64,000 nt of DNA, from positions 186,001-250,000 of the forward strand of contig JAODTK010000034.1 of assembly GCA_026419785.1 (NCBI GenBank). Reading direction: 5' to 3'. A model generated the notes under the pieces. It did no database searches. It was given only the letters and a program-made list of their open reading frames with translations, and was not told where the DNA came from. A program made the position numbers and the translations under genes. Positions 1 through 12,329 of the stretch are shown piece after piece; the first letter of the stretch is position 1; each line of letters starts with the position of its first letter. Source of the stretch: Sclerodactyla briareus. Taxonomy: Eukaryota; Echinodermata; Holothuroidea; Dendrochirotida; Sclerodactylidae.

Positions 1-779
1 CTATTTAACGAACGCAAACATGTATCAAGCTGAAATTAGGCAGGTGGGTTGTATATAGCAGATAAATACGCCTGCTGTTCCGGTAATGTATCATTGAAGG
101 TCGTTCGAGGTCGAGGGAGGTTGAAGTTTAAATTTGGAGTCCTGCAAACAGGCTTCATGTTCATATTTGATACAGTACATATTAGGTATACATCCAATTG
201 GTTTTTGGTATCAGTTGAAGGTCGTTCAACGCCATACAGGTTAAAAATTACAGCAAAATCTGATAACTCAAGGAAACCTATTGAGCTCGAATTAGGACGA
301 ACTTGAGACTGCATTTGTGATGAGGGGTACCGTAGCCGGCTGTTTCTTATCGTTATGGTGATGAGGCAGGTCGTTACAAGTCAGATTGGAGAGGTCAAGA
401 CTCAGAGAGTTCGAAAATTAAACGAAAATGAAAATTCGATTTAGGAATGTAGAGTACATATATGATTAGGACAAGGCCTCATGATTTTGGCATCGAGAAG
501 ATCTCATGCAAGGCCAGGAGTGGTCGAAGTCCAAAAGCTTGTCAGCACGATATGCAAAGAACGCAGACTGTAATCAGGTGAAGGTAGGTAAGTAGTCTAC
601 ATATGAAGAGGAAGTAGCCCGATAAAAGATGTTCAGCAAAGGACAACGGTGAGGTCAATGTAAAATGACGTGTCGGCCCTATATTTCATCCTAACATTCT
701 CGTTCACATTACACATCAAGTTGCGTATGTAGGAAGAAACCAAATGGCAGGTGAAGTCAGACTTCGAATTGTTTGAATA
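1..779. other. No gene recognised
   Basis: Short open frames exist on both strands at about 36-314 but they overlap each other, show no family motif and have no convincing splice context. I see only short purine-rich repeats such as GGTCGAGG and GGTCAGG. Confidence 0.5.
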
Positions 780-1455
780 CGGCAAGGGATTACTCCGAGT
801 AGGTACGTCGTCTAGTAGGTAGGTGGTTTGAATTCATTAGGAGACAAACCCATCGGATAGGGGTCAGGTTAGGTCAGGTCAAATCAAAATTAACAAATAA
901 ATTTAAATTACAAATCTGAGGAGCACAAACAACTATCATGCTCGAATAAGGTGGGTTAAGTTGCATAATTTGAGGGGAAGCAGCCGAATGTCACTCTAGA
1001 CCATATAAAGTTTAACTCGTCGAGTTAAAAGTTGAAATACGACAAGCGATAAGTACGCATAGCAGTTCTTGTTATAAGAAAAAAATAATCAAATGTAGTC
1101 TACTATCTGCCAGACTTATGTAAAATACGACATGGGGTTACTCCGAATATGTACGTCTTCTAGTAGGTAGGTGGTTTGAAGATCATCGAGATCATTTAAG
1201 TCCAAACTCGCTTAGTCAGAAGCTGAAATACGACAAGCGGTAAGTACGCATAGCAACGTTCTTGTTATAAAAAAATAAAAATCAAATGTAGTCACGGATC
1301 TGCCAACTTCTGTAAATACGACATGGGACTACTCCGAATATGTACGTCTTCTAGTAGGTAGGTGGTTTGAAGATCATCGAGATCATTTAAGTCCAAACTC
1401 GCTTAGTCAGAAGCTGAAATACGACAAGCGGTAAGTACGCATAGCAACGTCCTTG
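780..1455. repeat. Tandem repeat, unit about 185-191 bp
   Basis: The block starting GAAATACGACAAGCG recurs at about 1031, 1213 and 1404. The block GTACGTCTTCTAGTAGGTAGG recurs at 1151 and 1342, exactly 191 bp apart, and a diverged copy lies at about 800. The last two full units are nearly identical, while the first differs by several substitutions and small indels. There is no coding potential. This is a short satellite-like array, probably young. Confidence 0.85.
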
Positions 1456-2077
1456 TTACAAAGATGGTCGTAGTCTGCCATCCGTGGAGACTGCCCGCGT
1501 GGATGCCAAGCTAGTGATTGTCTAATTTGGTTTTAGTTAAGTGCATTTTAGTCAGGGTGACAGGCATGAAGTTATTCGTGTACTAAAGTGAAACTGATCG
1601 CGACGCTCTACCTGAAACGTGTCGTGAGTTCCACTCTAATCATCCATGTATTTATCCATGCTCCACTCATCCCAACGACTATTCCCCCTTTGGAACACCT
1701 CCCGGGATGCGCACTTTACATAACCGATCGTATTTTATACCTGGGAACTTGAGAAGAAGAACAAAATTTACGGAGGGCTCGCAGGAGTGATCTTACCAAA
1801 AGTCGCCCGGTAAAACGCCAGGGCGCGCATGTATATCCTAAGTCATCATGTGATATTACTCCGTTAATTTCGAGTAACAGTGACAGACGCAAAAGTGCAT
1901 GCTTGAGTTCAAGTCGAGTTAGTTGTTAGGTGCTTGTGGTAGATGTCGCGGGAGACTCGGGTGCGTTCCACTTCGGTCTACAGTCAATGTTCAATATCTG
2001 ATGATTTTCCGGGAATGATGCGGCATTTATGTGACTAGTCCGGCTTGCATGCCTTGGGCTCACCATGGGGAGGCGGA
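1456..2077. other. No gene recognised
   Basis: I found no family motif, splice-bounded open segment or repeat in this stretch on either strand. Confidence 0.4.
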
Positions 2078-2475
2078 TTAGCTCAGTCGGTATAGAGCTC
2101 CAGGCTGCAAAATCATTGATGCGAATCGGAGCCATTGGAATCCCGGGGACTTTTCCGTAATGCTGTTGAACAGGCATTTCTCCGGAAATGTACCACGACA
2201 CCCACGTGTGAAGTGGGACCTTGTGAGGTGACTTGTTAAGAGTAGTGAGCGCTGTTTTTGTGTGCCCTATTGGGAGGTCCCAATTGGGGGGGGCACACGA
2301 TTAAAGTGACGTACTGAAATGGTACGTCGGGAGTGAACAGGCCAGAAATGCGTGCTGTCCATAGTACGGGTTTGACAAGTCACTGATGATCAGGGTAATA
2401 TCTGTGAAGCACTTCGACCATGGGAAAAAAGCGGTATATAAGCACTGGATTCCATTATAATAATATTATTTTCTT
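2078..2475 (+). mobile_element. tRNA-derived SINE, Cys-like head
   Basis: The head at about 2081 reads GCGGATTAGCTCAGTCGG, a good pol III box A. It continues with CTGCAAA, like a tRNA-Cys anticodon loop, and a degenerate box B ending GGAATCCCGGG near 2146. The 3' part at about 2392-2475 has CAGGGTAATATCTGTGAAGC, a GCGGTATATAAGC block and a TTATAATAATATTATT tail. The same tail occurs at about 30420 and, more loosely, at 59690. Head, body and tail together fit a tRNA-derived SINE. The exact ends and target duplication are not clear. Confidence 0.7.
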
Positions 2476-4779
2476 ATGGTGTTTCCACTGCTCACGTTTC
2501 ATCGCTGGCAATAAAAGAGATATGTTTTGTAGTGATGCACGATATTCATCAGCTCTACCCGTAAAAAGAGTTGACGAAATCATTTATTAACACGTGCAGA
2601 AGAATGTTTACAAAGGCAGACGTGCTATAGCGCAGTCCAGGTATGCACTTATCAAGTTATAAAGACGCACCCCTCCACTTACGGGCCTAGGTGAGTCCGA
2701 GTAGGGCCATTGCCTAATATCATGTTGACTCACGCGTGGGTAATTGATCACCGATGTGACTGAGGGGTGAGTCGTTGTCAGTCTTCTTCTTTTTTCAATT
2801 CAATTCGTAAAGCGGAGTATCGTTCAGTAACTTTTGTTACTATTTTTCATACACTGACATAAAATACAATGCCTACTAAAGGGCTCGAACGGCCGAGATT
2901 ATGAGCATAGGGTGCTGATAGCAATTTAGGGCAGAATCGGTCGACAAATTTATAGCTGCGACTCTAGACCGGTTAATACAGTTGCAAATCAACCTCAACC
3001 CATGAATGATAGACAGTTGTGCTGTATTTCATTACTCAGTGTCTTATGTCTGGAATAAATCATCGAATCTGAATGTCCGCCCAGTATATCTGTGGTAGGT
3101 TGTAAATTAGATTAGAGGTAATTAAACTGCCCAAGTTCGGACACCGAAGGGTTGAAATTGTTTTGGGTCCAACAGCGGTGTAAGGGTTAGTGGATCCATG
3201 AGTGGTTACTAGGAGCATTCTCCATTCCTGTGTATGTTCGGAGGATCGGCCCGGACCCCCATTCTCTTTTCTTTCTTATCTTTTTGTAATCTTCTAATAA
3301 ATGGAATTACTAACGCCCTTGGCTGAGACCCAGATAAATCAAGGTATAGAATTGGAGTTTATGGATTTGTATTGGGGTCTAGTTTGGAGGCAGACGGTAG
3401 TAGTGGCTAGAAGATGTTACGATCGTGCGAGAGCTACGAGGGAACAGTAGACAAAGAAGAATGATACGAGCTAATGTTACTATTGCATGGACAGGCCGCT
3501 ATGAGTCTTCATCTAGCAGATAAGGGAGGGAGATGGGAAGGGGGGGGGGGGGGCTCTTGTTATGGGCACACGACCCCGGTCGGGGTGCGCAGAACCCCAT
3601 GTCATTATCATTATTTATCCATTCATCAAAATATACACAAACGTACAGAAAAATACAAGACAAAGGTTCAGGACAAACAAAATGAAACCCAATCACTATG
3701 ACCCGAAGGACCGCTTGCAAGAAACGCACGATATCGGTAAGAAAAGCACGGAGCAGAATGCTAGAATATCATATGGGATAGCACCACTTTGCTCAGGAAG
3801 GGTTTCAGGTGTGATTGATCACCGATGGAGCGTTTTAACTTCCATAACCCCCCCCCCCCCTCCCCTCCCCGTAGCACTCCAAACAAGATTATCTCTACAA
3901 CGGTCGAGGGCCGGCAGCTCCCGGGTATAGTAACGCGGCTATTGCCGCCTCTGCCGCTTCATTGCCTTCAATGTAATTAGAACAAAATAACCAGTGTACG
4001 GTTAGGCTCAATAATATCGCATTGTTCGATATCAGTATTTGGACGTGCTTTACTTGGGGACACACACGGAACGAAAATGTACATATCCTCCCAACTAATT
4101 GGACTTTATTAACATTACAGTGTTCATTCTGGCTGTTTGTTTTTGAATAAGGGGCATAATTCATTATTACCTAGCATTAAACTCCACAGTAAATTCGCGC
4201 TTGTATGGTTGGTTTGCTGAAGTCGATTTCCGAACACTATGTTGACAGATTCGATACTTCAACTGAAATAATAGGCCAGGTGATCAAGAAAATGAGGGGA
4301 TCCGCAGTACTAAGCTTTGAGATTCGTTATTCAAACTCGGGGAACAAAAAGTCGCATTGCTGGGCTTTTTCTATAAGTTTAAAAATCAGGTCACATGGTG
4401 ACTTTATAAGACGATTTGCCCAATTCCTGGAGCATAGAAACGGCTTTTCAGGCTATATAACTTTTTTCCTCAGACGATATTACTGATTAATTGGAGTAGG
4501 ATCCAATTATTCAGCTCGGGGGTACCTCTCCTCATAAACTGGAATTCACGGAAATAAACGTCACTCTATAACACTGTGATGACAAACATGAACAAACCGT
4601 CCGAGTCTTTATCAAACTGTTTTATTATAATCACATAAACTTTCAACTGGCGCAATAAACCAGTTTGTTCCTAATTGACAATTGTCTGCACTTATGAGAA
4701 GACGAAGGAGTGCATCCGATTGACAGCATCTCCATATAAATATCTCTTTCTTTCCCTGTGGATTTTCTTTCTGTTCCAG
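2476..4779. other. No gene recognised; poly-G and poly-C runs
   Basis: Apart from a G run at about 3540-3553 and a C run at about 3848-3859 I see nothing classifiable. Short open frames at 3474-3930 and 4205-4486 carry no family signature. Confidence 0.4.
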
Positions 4780-4833
4780 GCACTTCTTAATCGTTGTCAC
4801 AAGAGGAGTAGTTCACATGGCGGCTCACATCGG
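4780..4833 (+). CDS. Candidate 54-bp exon, ankyrin-like
   Basis: A strong acceptor (pyrimidine tract ending CTGTTCCAG) precedes 54 bp that end at a good donor (GG|GTAAGG). In the frame that leaves one base at the start and two at the end, the 17 codons end in VVHMAAHIG. That resembles the LHxAA core of an ankyrin repeat, which the N-terminal half of a TRPA channel should contain. The gene starting near 13.8 kb lies downstream on the same strand. The segment is short and the match could be chance, so treat it as a lead only. Confidence 0.2.
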
Positions 4834-4957
4834 GTAAGGTATAATATGTTCTTCTTATCAGATACAACAAGAAATGTATCACACGGAGTGCGGTTCCAGA
4901 AAACTCACGAATATAACCAATTGTTGTTTTTGTTGTTTCACTTTTTAGGCACATCCA

Positions 4958-5236
4958 CCCAGCGAACACCAAACGTTTTCATAACATTTTGAGAAGGCTT
5001 CCAAACATGTTATCATAGTGTCAAATGGGTGTTAATTAGATAATTGCATGAGTGTTTTTTGAATGCAACTTTTTTTAACGTTTCCCTCAATGTTATATTA
5101 TTGTTATAACGAATGAAATTTGCCCGGAATGCTTTCGTAACATGAATATTACAACAACAACGAAATGTTTTCAAAATATCAGACGGAACATTTCCATAAC
5201 CATTTAACAACGTTTTGTTAGTTTGTGTTTGCTGGG
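4958..5236. mobile_element. Short foldback element (MITE)
   Basis: The left end reads CCCAGCGAACACCAAACG and the right end, reversed, reads CCCAGCAAACACAAAC, giving imperfect terminal inverted repeats. The roughly 280-bp interior is AT-rich, with repeated CATAACATT and AACGTTTT words on both strands, as in foldback MITEs. No clean target duplication is visible. Confidence 0.6.
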
Positions 5237-8200
5237 TAAGCACCTGCGTAATATGTTAGCAATTTCCACATCGCTACTTGTTATCTGTAGAGGAAGCCTG
5301 TGACCAGTTGCTGGGGCGTCGCGCATGTCGTAGATCGCTAGAGAAGCTTCTTGGACTGGCAAGCGTCTGACTGCTCGTTTTGTTCCGGACATTTTCGACA
5401 GTCCAACAAGTGTTCCTGAATTGTTTGTGCGCGAGGATTATAGAGGGCTCATCCATTATTTTTAGTGATCTACTTCTGATATTGGGAAGGGCTCATAATA
5501 ATTTTTATTATCTTCTGTATATTCATGGTGAGTTGCGCTCTTCCCACGGTGCGTCAATAGTGAGATTACACCAGTACCACCAGTTCGGGCTGGAGGGAAC
5601 TCCTTCAAATATTCTTCTTGTTAACTTGCCTAACCTAATTGGATGGATAAATCACCACTCTGAATCTCAACTATCGTTCGGGAATTTCCTTTTCTACTCC
5701 CATTCAGAAGGACTTCGATTTCCGATATCTGCGGTGCACCCGTGAGGACCAAATGAAGTTTCGTACCCCCGGGGAACCAGTCGGTCCACTAGTGGTATCA
5801 ATGTGAGTAAAAAAGCATTTACCAACCTTCCTATTGCAATTCCTGTTGCAATTCCGACGTATATGATGGGACAACATAGATTGAGAGCCGCAATCTCGGC
5901 CATTTTATGAGAGTGCTTCAGAACCGTAGTGGTCGAAATTGAGTATCAGCATTACCGCCCTCCGATACGTCTGTTCTTTTTTTGTTCTTTTTCACCATAG
6001 TAGAAATCAAAGTTTCATAGCGCCCTCTATTTTATACCCTTTCTGTTATGTCATTTAACTGGGAATAATATAGAGCCGACGTGGGCTCGGTGTAAAACAG
6101 TTTTTGCGGAAGACTGATGAGATCGTCAATCTCCATGAATTCGTTAGCATAGACTCGTCCGACGTAACAATGAAGGATGCGAACAACCGAGTCCGTATAT
6201 ACGGAAAATGACGCAGAAGGTGCATCAAACTCGTGGTCGTCCATCCAATCCTGAGACAACTTGTGTCATATTCCCTGATGGCAGACCGATCTGAGACAAA
6301 GAGCTACAAGACATACTCACTCCTCACCCCCCCCCCCCCACTGTACACCACAGGTTCTATCAGACCCTGAGACACATCACAGTAACTGCGGGTGGTGATG
6401 CTGTTAGAGGATAAAGGAACGAGTGGGAAGGGGGGGGGGGACTGGATGTCTCGATCTTGTATTTCATCCACGCTGTTATTCCCATATATAGGTGTGTGCC
6501 TACCCCCTCCCAATGTTGCTACTCACCATAAACCCCTCCCCGATACATTGCTACGTACCCTACCCAACGCTTTCCGGGTAGCTACTCCACACTGACCGCT
6601 CCTTGCATCGCTACTGTACACTGCCCACCCCTCCCTCATATAGCTACTGACAATGCCCCCCCCCCCGTACCACCACCACATTGCTAGTATGCACTGTCCA
6701 TCCTCACATTACAACTCCAAATGCCACCACAATCGCCGCACCCTTTTTTCCCGCCACCCCACCTCATTGGCAACTTCCATGGTCTATTCTCCTCTCCTTG
6801 CTACTCTTCAATGCCCCCCCCCCCCCCGTATTATCAGATGTTTTTTACAATGCCAGTAGTTATTTCGGACATAACTTTTGCATGCACGTTCCTTCAAAGT
6901 TTGGAGGGTATTCGATAACTTCATTTTAGGTACTTTGAATTCTTTAAATCAAGATCAATTGTTCAAGTCGAATATTCTCCATGCATATCTCAATGTGGTT
7001 ATTAGACACCCCCACCCAAGCGTTTCCTGTACTGGGCATCATATATTCTTACATGAATCTGTGTATCTGCCAGGTAAAGTACTACCGTATTGCAAAAGAC
7101 TCTCGGCAATAATCAACATGCCCGCTATGAGCCGTTCATTTTACATAGAAAAGGTATTTCGTGTCTCAGCCTGATTCAACCGGTCACTAGTTGAGAGCGA
7201 TGACGTACACGTCACTCGCACCTTGATAATGCTATCATATATGATTTTTTCTCTTATTTTGAATAGGCCCCTTAACTCCAAAAAGCATATCAAATCGTGA
7301 CCAGACTACGAACAAGTGGTCCATTTCTATGGTCGAATCGAGGATTGGCTGCTATCTCCAAGTCATTGTCGATTATTGTGAACTACGACAGGAAATTGGC
7401 ATTGCCGTCTCGGTTACGGAGCAAAATGGGACACCCAATGACGCCTGTCAGCAATGGTGCTGAGCATTTTGCGTCACCTCTCCGATCATGTTTCCTTTCT
7501 AACCAAAATCTAAGAGAGATATAACTCATTCAAAACGGAAATAGCAGCGTCAATTTCTGGCGAGTTACTCTTGATGTAAGTTTCCCTGGGAGTGCGCACA
7601 GATCTCCTAGAGGCTTTCCACCCAACTCACTAGACCACCACCGGCTTTTTTTTCACACCCACACATATCTTCTCCATTTTGCTCTTCGACGCTCGGCCCA
7701 AGACCCCGAACAACCAATGGCGCCACCCCTGAGTGTTACCAGGTCCCACTGAAATCGTTTATTGCCGTCGTTGCATCGTTGTAAAATGAATAACAAAAAA
7801 CGAGGGTGCTAGATACAAGAATAAACGTTTTCCGCCTTGTTTTACAGACCATGTGATGCATAACCGTATTGACCTCCTCTCGCATCCCGTCTGTGTCAAC
7901 TATCTCCACATGAAATGGTAAATTATATATTGGTTTCATTCAACATACTGGATGTTCCTATTGCTGACTATACCTGAATTATATCATATCTTTATTCGTA
8001 ACATAATTCTGTATCAATATAGCTTTGCATTTGAGCAATAGGCCTTCGTATTCTCGTTTGATTCGTTATTCCCGTTTTCCTGGTGAGCTGATTATTTGGG
8101 GAGAAGGGGATTTTTTTTTTCATTTATGTTATTGTTACGCAGACAAAAAATACTCACGGCAGATAAGAGAGTGATAATTGAAAAGAAATCAATAATTTAC

Positions 8201-9060
8201 CTGTGCGCACACTGGCCTAGATTTTTTTTTTTCTCAAGCCACGCACAAGTTTCGCGCCCGTGCTGTACTATTTAATTTGTGTGCGGCTTTACCATGTAAT
8301 ATTAAATAATATACTGTGTTGTACTTATTGTTGCCTCATGTTTTGTAAAGTATGTAGATAAATTCAACCTTGTAAGACCGACAATGCTTACGGACGATGC
8401 TATCACACTCTAACAACAACATTTGGGTCAACTTGACACAGGTAGTTCAGGGAAAAACTGACCAATTTGGGGGTCCTTATTCACCTCAAAATGAGTTGAA
8501 TTTAACCTAACTTGGGTTGACATCTGACCCACAAATGTGACCCACAAAATTCTGACCCAATTCTGGGTCATTTTTACCGACGCGTCTTAGGTTCGAGAGA
8601 GATTTTAGCTACATTACCAACTCTAGTGACGAAAATTAAACAACAACTCATGCACCGATTAGAGGACGGGTTGACCATGTTTACTCATCCCCTCCCTGCA
8701 GTTTTCAAAATCCCCTCCTTCAAAAAAAAAAAGGAAGATAATATATTAATAAAAATACATCTCCAGGAATACTACGGGCGGCTGGTCCATGTGTCGACGA
8801 TGGGCGTATACCTGCTTTTTCGTTAACTTCCCTGACCTTCTTCATCTGTCGATCGACCCCGACCCGGCGGCTGACATTTTCATACGACCCTCACCCAGGT
8901 CCAACGTCCAGATACCGGAACACTCAGTATTCCCACGTGAGTCTTCGATTATTTTTTATTTTTTTACATACGGTATCGACGTTTAGGTTTCCTAATGAAT
9001 CCTTCAATTGAAGGTATCTAGTAGTAATTACCGAAATAGTTTTTCCACTTGACAGATTCC
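5237..9060. other. No gene recognised; C-rich tract
   Basis: The segment 6300-6850 is rich in C runs (about 6328, 6657 and 6812) and one G run (6430), with repeated GCTACT and CCCCTCCC words. The stretch 8440-8580 repeats TGACCCACAAA and TTGGG words. I found no convincing exon. The open frame at 7297-7524 has no family motif. Confidence 0.4.
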
Positions 9061-9455
9061 TTTTCACGAGCGATGAAATCGCTTGTATTGTAGTCGTTTA
9101 AGTGAGATGGTTACATTTCTGTAGTCTTGACGCAGTCGCTTTGGCGATTCCGTCCTGTAATGTGTAAATGTTTTTCTTTATCTCCACGAGCACAAGTACA
9201 TTCCTTGACGTGATGAAATATTGCCATTTCACTTAAGATGTAAAATACATTTGATCTAAGAATATCTTTGGTCTCTTTCTTGCTACACATGACAACATTG
9301 TGGGCGAAGCGACGTTGACTTTATATAACTTCCAAGCTTCTTTGCCCATGAGTAAATCTAATAAGCCGGATCGGAGGCCATTACCTGTTTTTAACTGCAA
9401 CCACTTTCTGCACTCTGATTTGATTTTTACGAGCGATAAAATCGCTTGCTATTTA
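9061..9455. repeat. Two dispersed copies of a 30-bp hairpin motif
   Basis: ACGAGCGATGAAATCGCTTG near 9066 and ACGAGCGATAAAATCGCTTG near 9429 are near-identical. Each has a six-base inverted core (AGCGAT/ATCGCT). A looser third piece, GCAGTCGCTTTGGCGATTCC, lies near 9131. Confidence 0.6.
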
Positions 9456-9561
9456 CTCGGTCTGTGAATTTTTGTAGTCTTGTACAATTTAATTCTATAG
9501 TCGTCGTTACAATAGGTTTTCGATCAACAATTACAACACCGAAAATGAGAAATTATCGAAG

Positions 9562-9760
9562 AATGATCAGAGATGTTGACTCGAGTCAATTGACTCGGAC
9601 TCGAGTCGGACTCGAGTCTCTATTTTCGTGACTTGCGACTTGAATTGAAATTTTCGCATTGACTCGAGACTTGACTTGGACTTGCAGCGTCTGACTTGTG
9701 ACTTGACTTGGACTCGCGATAATTGACTTGTCGCCAACGCAAGTCACAGCCCGAATTCGG
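9562..9760 (+). repeat. Degenerate GACTTG/GACTCGAGTC satellite
   Basis: The array mixes GACTCGAGTC palindromes with GACTTG pentamer-like units and is entered by GATCAGAGATGTTGAC. It belongs to the same sequence class as the cleaner array at 12330-12530. Confidence 0.8.
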
Positions 9761-10312
9761 CCTAATTTGTAGAGATCTCCGTGTCAGAATGATCAATAAA
9801 ATTACAATTTGGGCCAATTAGAAATCCCGACTTCGGGCTTCCCGGCCCTAAAGAATCAATTCGTAACGTACAAATCGTATCAAAATCGGTACCGCGATAT
9901 TTGGTTCCCAGTTCCTTTGCACCGTTGACCAGTCTAACCTGGCATATTGATATTATAAAGCATGCAGCAGCACAGAGTACAGACTGTAGATTGTCGATAT
10001 GACATTACGCTGATACCCGATTGTCGTTAATATAGGGACCATACCTCACCGACGGGATGGTGCTACCGTGCTGCATATGAGTTCGACTGTACACTGTGTG
10101 CATCATAGTAGTTGTATGGCTGGCTCGATCGATATGTCGAGAGCTGCACAGTGCACGCATATGTTTATTTCTCGTAACGATGGGGCATTTCAATTTTTCA
10201 GGATTCACAAATTTGTTTTTGGTAGTGTTCGAGGCGAGTATAGTACTCATCAGTGTAAAAAGGAATGAAGCATTTTCTTTCATATTCTGACGTTAGAATC
10301 ACAGAAATAATA
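9761..10312. other. No gene recognised
   Basis: Nothing classifiable apart from short overlapping open frames on both strands at 10005-10290. Confidence 0.4.
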
Positions 10313-10454
10313 GAAATAGCCAGTGGCGTCGCGCCGAGGGGGGCTAGGGGGGCACGTGCCTCCTCGAACCTTGTGCCTACCCCCCCCCCCCCCGTGTGCC
10401 CCCCAAACGAGATTTGCGATTTTGAGAAAAAAATTCTGTACTCAGCCAACGGGC

Positions 10455-10790
10455 CCACATGGGGCCCACATGGGTTTAGTCCGGTCCAAATGGGTCAATG
10501 TGGGTCAGGGCTGGCCCACGTCATGCCCAAATGGGGCCCATGTGGGCTCACATGGGTTCAGTCCGGACCAACACGGAAAGGGCTGCCCCACGTCAGACCC
10601 ACATGGGGGCCATAGTGGCAGTGTATGGGGGTTGTGTGAGCAGATGTTCATGGGCCCCACGGGAGGCCCCACACGGGTCCCAGCATCCAGATGGTTGGCC
10701 CACGTGGGCCCGATGTGGAAACCGCGGACAAATCGAGGTGGTGCCCGATGTGCCACCCATGTGGGCCCCGCGTGGGGCCCAGCTGGGGAT
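10455..10790. repeat. GC-rich minisatellite inside hAT-like element
   Basis: Irregular repetition of CCCACATGGG, GGGCCCA, CCACGTCA and GTCCGGxCCAA words. It generates Trp/Gly/Pro-rich open frames on both strands that are not genes. Confidence 0.75.
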
Positions 10791-10791
10791 G

Positions 10792-10831
10792 CTGGTAGTC
10801 GAATACTGCCCAGTCAGTATTCGACTACCAG
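10792..10831. repeat. Perfect 17-bp inverted repeat, 6-base loop
   Basis: CTGGTAGTCGAATACTG (10792-10808) is followed after CCCAGT by its exact reverse complement (10815-10831). It lies at the end of the GC-rich minisatellite within the hAT-like element. Confidence 0.95.
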
Positions 10832-11659
10832 TTTGAAATAGATCTGGCAAAACACAACAAAACTATCACAAGAAAGGCAGTATTATGCCAAATTCGCCTC
10901 GAATGGGATAAAAAGTGAAAAAATTTCGCGCATCTACTAGTGCAGGATGTTGCCCCGTCGCTTTCCCGTCATCTATCTCCGCCCACTCTATGAAAAATTT
11001 CTACCACATTGGCCCCCTAGCTTACATACATATCTGTGAGTTGAAATGCTAAAGTTTACAACAATATTTCATTGACCTTGAAAACTGCAGTCAACCCCTT
11101 TTGGATTACTAAACTCTTTAGCCTCCGGTCCGTTTCCTCCTCCGTCGAACACGCGCGATTTGGAACTGCAGTAGCTTAGGCTATCAGACTGCATCGATTT
11201 TTCAACGCATGTTTTCTCCAGGTAACTGCTACTGACGTCATATCATGGTTGGGACAGTAGAAAGATGTCCCAAATTTTCTGGTGAGATCCTGTTTTTCCA
11301 GATGTGTGGGAAAAACCAACCCCAGAAAAAAATTGCGCACGGCTGAAAAGTAGTGTGGAGCACTGATTATTGAACATTCCTGATCTGGCAAAATAGTCAC
11401 CGTTGACAGAATTTGTGATCACAAATGCCCAGATTTGAAGCTTGGTACATGCAGCCTAAAACGCTCGAGAGAGGTCATTTCCGGCCATCTGGGGGGGGGG
11501 GGGGCTTGCGCAACCAAAATTGTTCTTGTACGATCCGCGCCAACCTATGGTGGCGCTCCGCTTAGATAGTATTATTGTGCCCTCCCCCCACAAATGTGTG
11601 TGCCCCCTTGTGCCCCCCCCCCCAGTTTGAAAATCCTGTTTGACGCCACTGAAAATAGC

Positions 11660-12329
11660 TACTCTTGGGAGAGTAGACGTGGCCTCGTTTTCAGGAATCT
11701 GATTGGACTGCAGTAGTGAATACCCTCATCCGTTCCAGGAAAGAAATACGCGAGCTGCACTTAGCCTCATTACAGTGTCACGAAACGGAATGCCGATTGC
11801 ACTACATTTGGAACCACAGTCCACTTTGTATCTTATGAATAATTGAAGGGCGATGCTATTGTGTGGATTACCTCACAGTATGCACTCAAGAAGTGGAATG
11901 AGGACAGGTGGTAACTGTGCAGTTTTCATTATGTGTGATTGTTGATGGACATCCAATTAGAGGGATGTATGCATCCTATCATTGTGAATTTGGTGGCTAT
12001 GATCTGTGAATGTGCTGAAAGATGGGAGAATCCTTGCATGAATGGTACTAATGTCTATGACTCACTGACTCATGAGCTATGGGTATACACACCAGGAGGG
12101 GTCATGGTGGCACGACTGACCACACGAAGGCTTTGAAGGAATGTGATGTCCGTTTCATGATCAGTCTGCCCCAATTCACATATTTCAGTTTCGCCTCCAT
12201 GGTTAACAGATTTCCCAATACATGAATCCTTTGGTCTGCTTTAGAAGTGTAATATGACTGAGACAAAGTAGGGCGGTCGCACTCCATCGGTCCATGCAGT
12301 GGGATCCTGCAAGACAAAATTTGATACAT
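11660..12329. other. No gene recognised
   Basis: An open frame at 11939-12136 (+) has no recognisable domain and no clear splice context. Confidence 0.4.

Larger units (their letters stand above)
10321..11651. mobile_element. Non-autonomous hAT-like element with 8-bp TSD
   Basis: The left end CAGTGGCGTC is mirrored by the right end GACGCCACTG (11642-11651), a perfect 10-bp terminal inverted repeat starting CAG as in hAT elements. The flanks are GAAATAGC (10313-10320) and AAAATAGC (11652-11659), an 8-bp target duplication with one mismatch. Both subterminal regions carry long C or G runs. There is no transposase. The interior holds a GC-rich minisatellite and a perfect hairpin, listed separately. 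A subterminal block near 11548 (GGTGGCGCTCCGCTTA) recurs near 48457 and 56868, so relatives exist in the window. Confidence 0.85.

Noticed and set aside
3474..3560. Frame containing SLHLADKGG, ankyrin-like
   Set aside because: No acceptor or donor, no second repeat, and it runs into a poly-G tract.
10265..10850. Overlapping open frames of 80-170 codons, rich in Trp, Gly, Pro and His
   Set aside because: They are the GC-rich minisatellite of the hAT-like element read in several frames and on both strands.
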